Shown: positions 31,542-34,140 of the stretch, in pieces | Numbering within the stretch: the stretch's first letter is position 1 | Layout: the number at the start of each line of letters is the position of its first letter | Source: Thiobacillus sp. | Lineage (GTDB): Bacteria; Pseudomonadota; Gammaproteobacteria; Burkholderiales; Thiobacillaceae | Assembly (NCBI GenBank): GCA_019459705.1 | Contig: JAIBFE010000241.1 | Coordinates: 1-34,140 of the forward strand | Reading direction: 5' to 3' | Length of the DNA stretch: 34,140 nt | The notes under the pieces: model-generated | Seen by the model: only the letters and a program-made list of their open reading frames with translations | Databases searched by the model: none | What the model was told of the DNA's origin: nothing | Made by a program: the position numbers and the translations under genes

Positions 31542-32654
31542 TTATGCGGGGCTCGGCGGCTCGCGGCGGAACGGTCCCTCGAGTTCGTCCATGTAATGCG
31601 CGATGGCGTCGGTCTCGCGTTCCAGGAAGCGGTCGACCGCCTCGCGGAATTCGGTGTTTTCCAGCCAGTGCCAGGAATGCGTGGCGGTAGGCACGAGGCC
31701 GCGCGACAGCTTGTGCTCGCCCTGCGCGCCGCCTTCGAACACCTGTAGGCCGTGCGCGATCGCGTATTCGATGCCTTGCTGATAGCAGGTTTCGAAATGC
31801 AGGCCGGGCACGTATTCCAGCGTGCCCCAGTGGCGGCCGTATAGCCGCTGGCTGTCTTTCATGCAGAACGAGCAGGCGGCAGGCTCGCCGTCCTTGTCGG
31901 CGATGATGAGCAGTAGATTGTCCGGCATCGTCTCGCGCAGGTTTGCGAAAAAGGCGCGGTTGAGATGCGGCTCGCTGCGGTGGCGGGTGTAGGTGTCGGC
32001 GTAGCAGCGGTAGAAATGGTCCCAGTCGGTATCGGTGCTCTGCGCGCCTTCCACCCAGCGGAACGTCACGCCCAGATTCGCCAGCTTCTTCCGCTCCTGG
32101 CGAATCTTCTTGCGCTTGTCGTGCGTCATCGCAGCGAGGAAGTCGTCGAAGCTGCCGTAGCCCGTGTTGTTCCAGTGGAACTGGAAGCCGCTGCGGTGCA
32201 TCAGCGGGGTCGCATTGAGCGAGGCATGATCCGGCTGGGTGGGAAACAGGATATGGAGCGACGAGCAGTTCAGATCGCGGGTGAGCTTGAGTGCCGCCTG
32301 GATCAGCACGGCGCGGTCGGCGTCGTTCTTCGCCAGCAGACGCGGCCCGGGCACCGGTGAGAAGGGTGCGCAGGACACCAGCTTGGGATAGTAATTCAGG
32401 CCATGCCGGCGGTAGGCGTCGGCCCATGCCCAGTCGAACACGAACTCGCCCCAGGAATGATGCTTGATGTAGAGCGGCATCGCGGCTTCGAGCTGGCCGC
32501 CGCGAAACAGCGCCAGATGCACCGGCTCCCAGCCGATGGGGGCGCCGACGCACCCGGTAGCTTCCAGCGCATGCAGAAAAGCGTGCTGCACGAAGGGTGA
32601 CTCGCCGGCGAGGGCGTTCCAGGCGTCGGCGGGCAATTCCGCGATTCTTGTCAC
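31542..32654 (-). CDS. FemAB/GNAT-like protein of the DUF482 type, 370 aa
   Basis: The C-terminal half has the pattern of the peptidogalycan biosynthesis/recognition family (DUF482, acyl-CoA N-acyltransferase fold). It includes MTHDKRKKIRQERKKL, a RHRSEPHLNRAFF segment, YGRHWGTLEYVPGLHFETCY and FEGGAQGEHKLSRGL followed by PTATHSWHW. The fold is related to FemX-type aminoacyl transferases; substrate is unknown. No signal or membrane helix is seen, so it is cytosolic. The start is uncertain. GTG 32654 gives MTRIAELPADAW, which fits a conserved start; GTG 32717 would add 21 residues but lacks a Shine-Dalgarno. It is divergent from sucC and ends at the shared terminator. Confidence 0.85.
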   Translation of the reverse strand: MTRIAELPADAWNALAGESPFVQHAFLHALEATGCVGAPIGWEPVHLALFRGGQLEAAMPLYIKHHSWGEFVFDWAWADAYRRHGLNYYPKLVSCAPFSPVPGPRLLAKNDADRAVLIQAALKLTRDLNCSSLHILFPTQPDHASLNATPLMHRSGFQFHWNNTGYGSFDDFLAAMTHDKRKKIRQERKKLANLGVTFRWVEGAQSTDTDWDHFYRCYADTYTRHRSEPHLNRAFFANLRETMPDNLLLIIADKDGEPAACSFCMKDSQRLYGRHWGTLEYVPGLHFETCYQQGIEYAIAHGLQVFEGGAQGEHKLSRGLVPTATHSWHWLENTEFREAVDRFLERETDAIAHYMDELEGPFRREPPSPA

Positions 32655-32744
32655 GACACGGACGACTGTTTCAGTGGCTTTGGCTTCCGTCCCGGGGGGC
32701 TTTGCTTCAAAATGCACGTTTTGGCGGCTTCCTTCGAAAAAACA

Positions 32745-33901
<1,157 letters not shown>

Positions 33902-33905
<4 letters not shown>

Positions 33906-34140
33906 GCATCCTCGTCAACAAGGACACCAAGGTCATCTGCCAGGGCTTCACCGGCAAGCAGGGCAGCTTCCATTCCGAACAGGCGATCGCCTACGGTACA
34001 AAAATGGTCGGCGGCGTGACGCCGGGCAAGGGCGGCCAGACGCATCTCAACCTGCCCGAGTTCAACACCGAGCGCGACGCAGTGCGGAAGACCGGCGCCA
34101 GCGCGACAATGATCAACCTGCCCGACGAGTTTGACTCGCC
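33902..34140 (+). CDS. sucD: Succinyl-CoA synthetase alpha subunit, N-terminal part (cut by window edge)
   Basis: SucD binds CoA and carries the phosphohistidine, which lies outside the window. The 79 codons present give [32 protein letters not shown] (residues 1-32) and then [22 protein letters not shown], the CoA-binding N-terminal domain. The stretch after that ([22 protein letters not shown]) is a little unlike the common ASVIYVPPPF pattern. ATG 33902 overlaps the sucC TGA, so the subunits are co-translated. Confidence 0.95.

Noticed and set aside
30496-32553. 685-codon open frame on the minus strand opposite the exchanger and overlapping the FemAB-like gene
   Set aside because: It reads through the perfect terminator at 31495-31524 and is very His/Gln/Arg-rich, typical of antisense frames in GC-rich DNA.
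34000-34140. Unusual SucD sequence after residue 50 as a possible frameshift
   Set aside because: The frame stays open to the window edge and only a few residues differ from the common pattern; ordinary divergence explains it.

Overview
The window is a high-GC, densely packed piece of a Betaproteobacterium chromosome. Gene order (rpsB-tsf-pyrH-frr-uppS-cdsA-dxr-rseP-bamA-skp-lpxD-fabZ-lpxA-lpxB-rnhB), gene content and protein character fit this class. A Thiobacillus-like (Hydrogenophilales) host is my best guess, but that is inference. The DNA looks like ordinary core chromosome. I see no rRNA, tRNA, CRISPR array, phage module or insertion sequence.

Region 1 (1-5380, minus strand): the N-terminal part of typA (bipA), an unrecognised membrane-anchored protein, a group II truncated haemoglobin, purT, a lipoprotein of the phospholipase D/cardiolipin synthase C type and ampD. 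Region 2 (5469-8921, plus strand): a 6-oxopurine phosphoribosyltransferase, an S-methyl-5'-thioinosine phosphorylase-like enzyme, rsuA and def. The first two together make a plausible route from methylthioinosine to IMP. They are followed by a FlaF-like orphan gene with a near-consensus sigma-28 promoter and a small basic protein that carries an exact 60-bp direct repeat. Region 3 (8918-12279, minus strand): glnD and map.

Region 4 (12280-15457): a block lying between map and rpsB. Two small exported proteins of unknown function (minus strand) are divergent from an OmpR/EnvZ-type two-component system (plus strand). The 301-bp spacer between them has three TGTCAG-like hexamers at exact 10-bp spacing plus two outlying copies, so it looks like a response-regulator target.

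Region 5 (15454-30091, plus strand): a canonical promoter overlapping the sensor kinase stop codon, a structured rpsB leader and then a long run of essential genes: ribosomal protein S2, EF-Ts, UMP kinase, ribosome recycling factor, undecaprenyl and isoprenoid synthesis, CDP-diglyceride synthase, RseP, BamA, Skp, lipid A synthesis and RNase HII, closed by a small CopD-like membrane protein. Many junctions are 4-bp ATGA overlaps. A terminator-like hairpin sits between rpsB and tsf.

Region 6 (30099-34140): a thioredoxin-fold protein whose start codon overlaps the start codon of a divergent CaCA-family exchanger, a perfect bidirectional terminator, a FemAB/GNAT-like DUF482-type protein, and divergent sucC followed by a truncated sucD.

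The candidates for something new are the sigma-28/FlaF-like orphan with its repeat-bearing partner, and the two-component system with its two exported proteins. No obviously new multi-gene defence or mobile system is visible.
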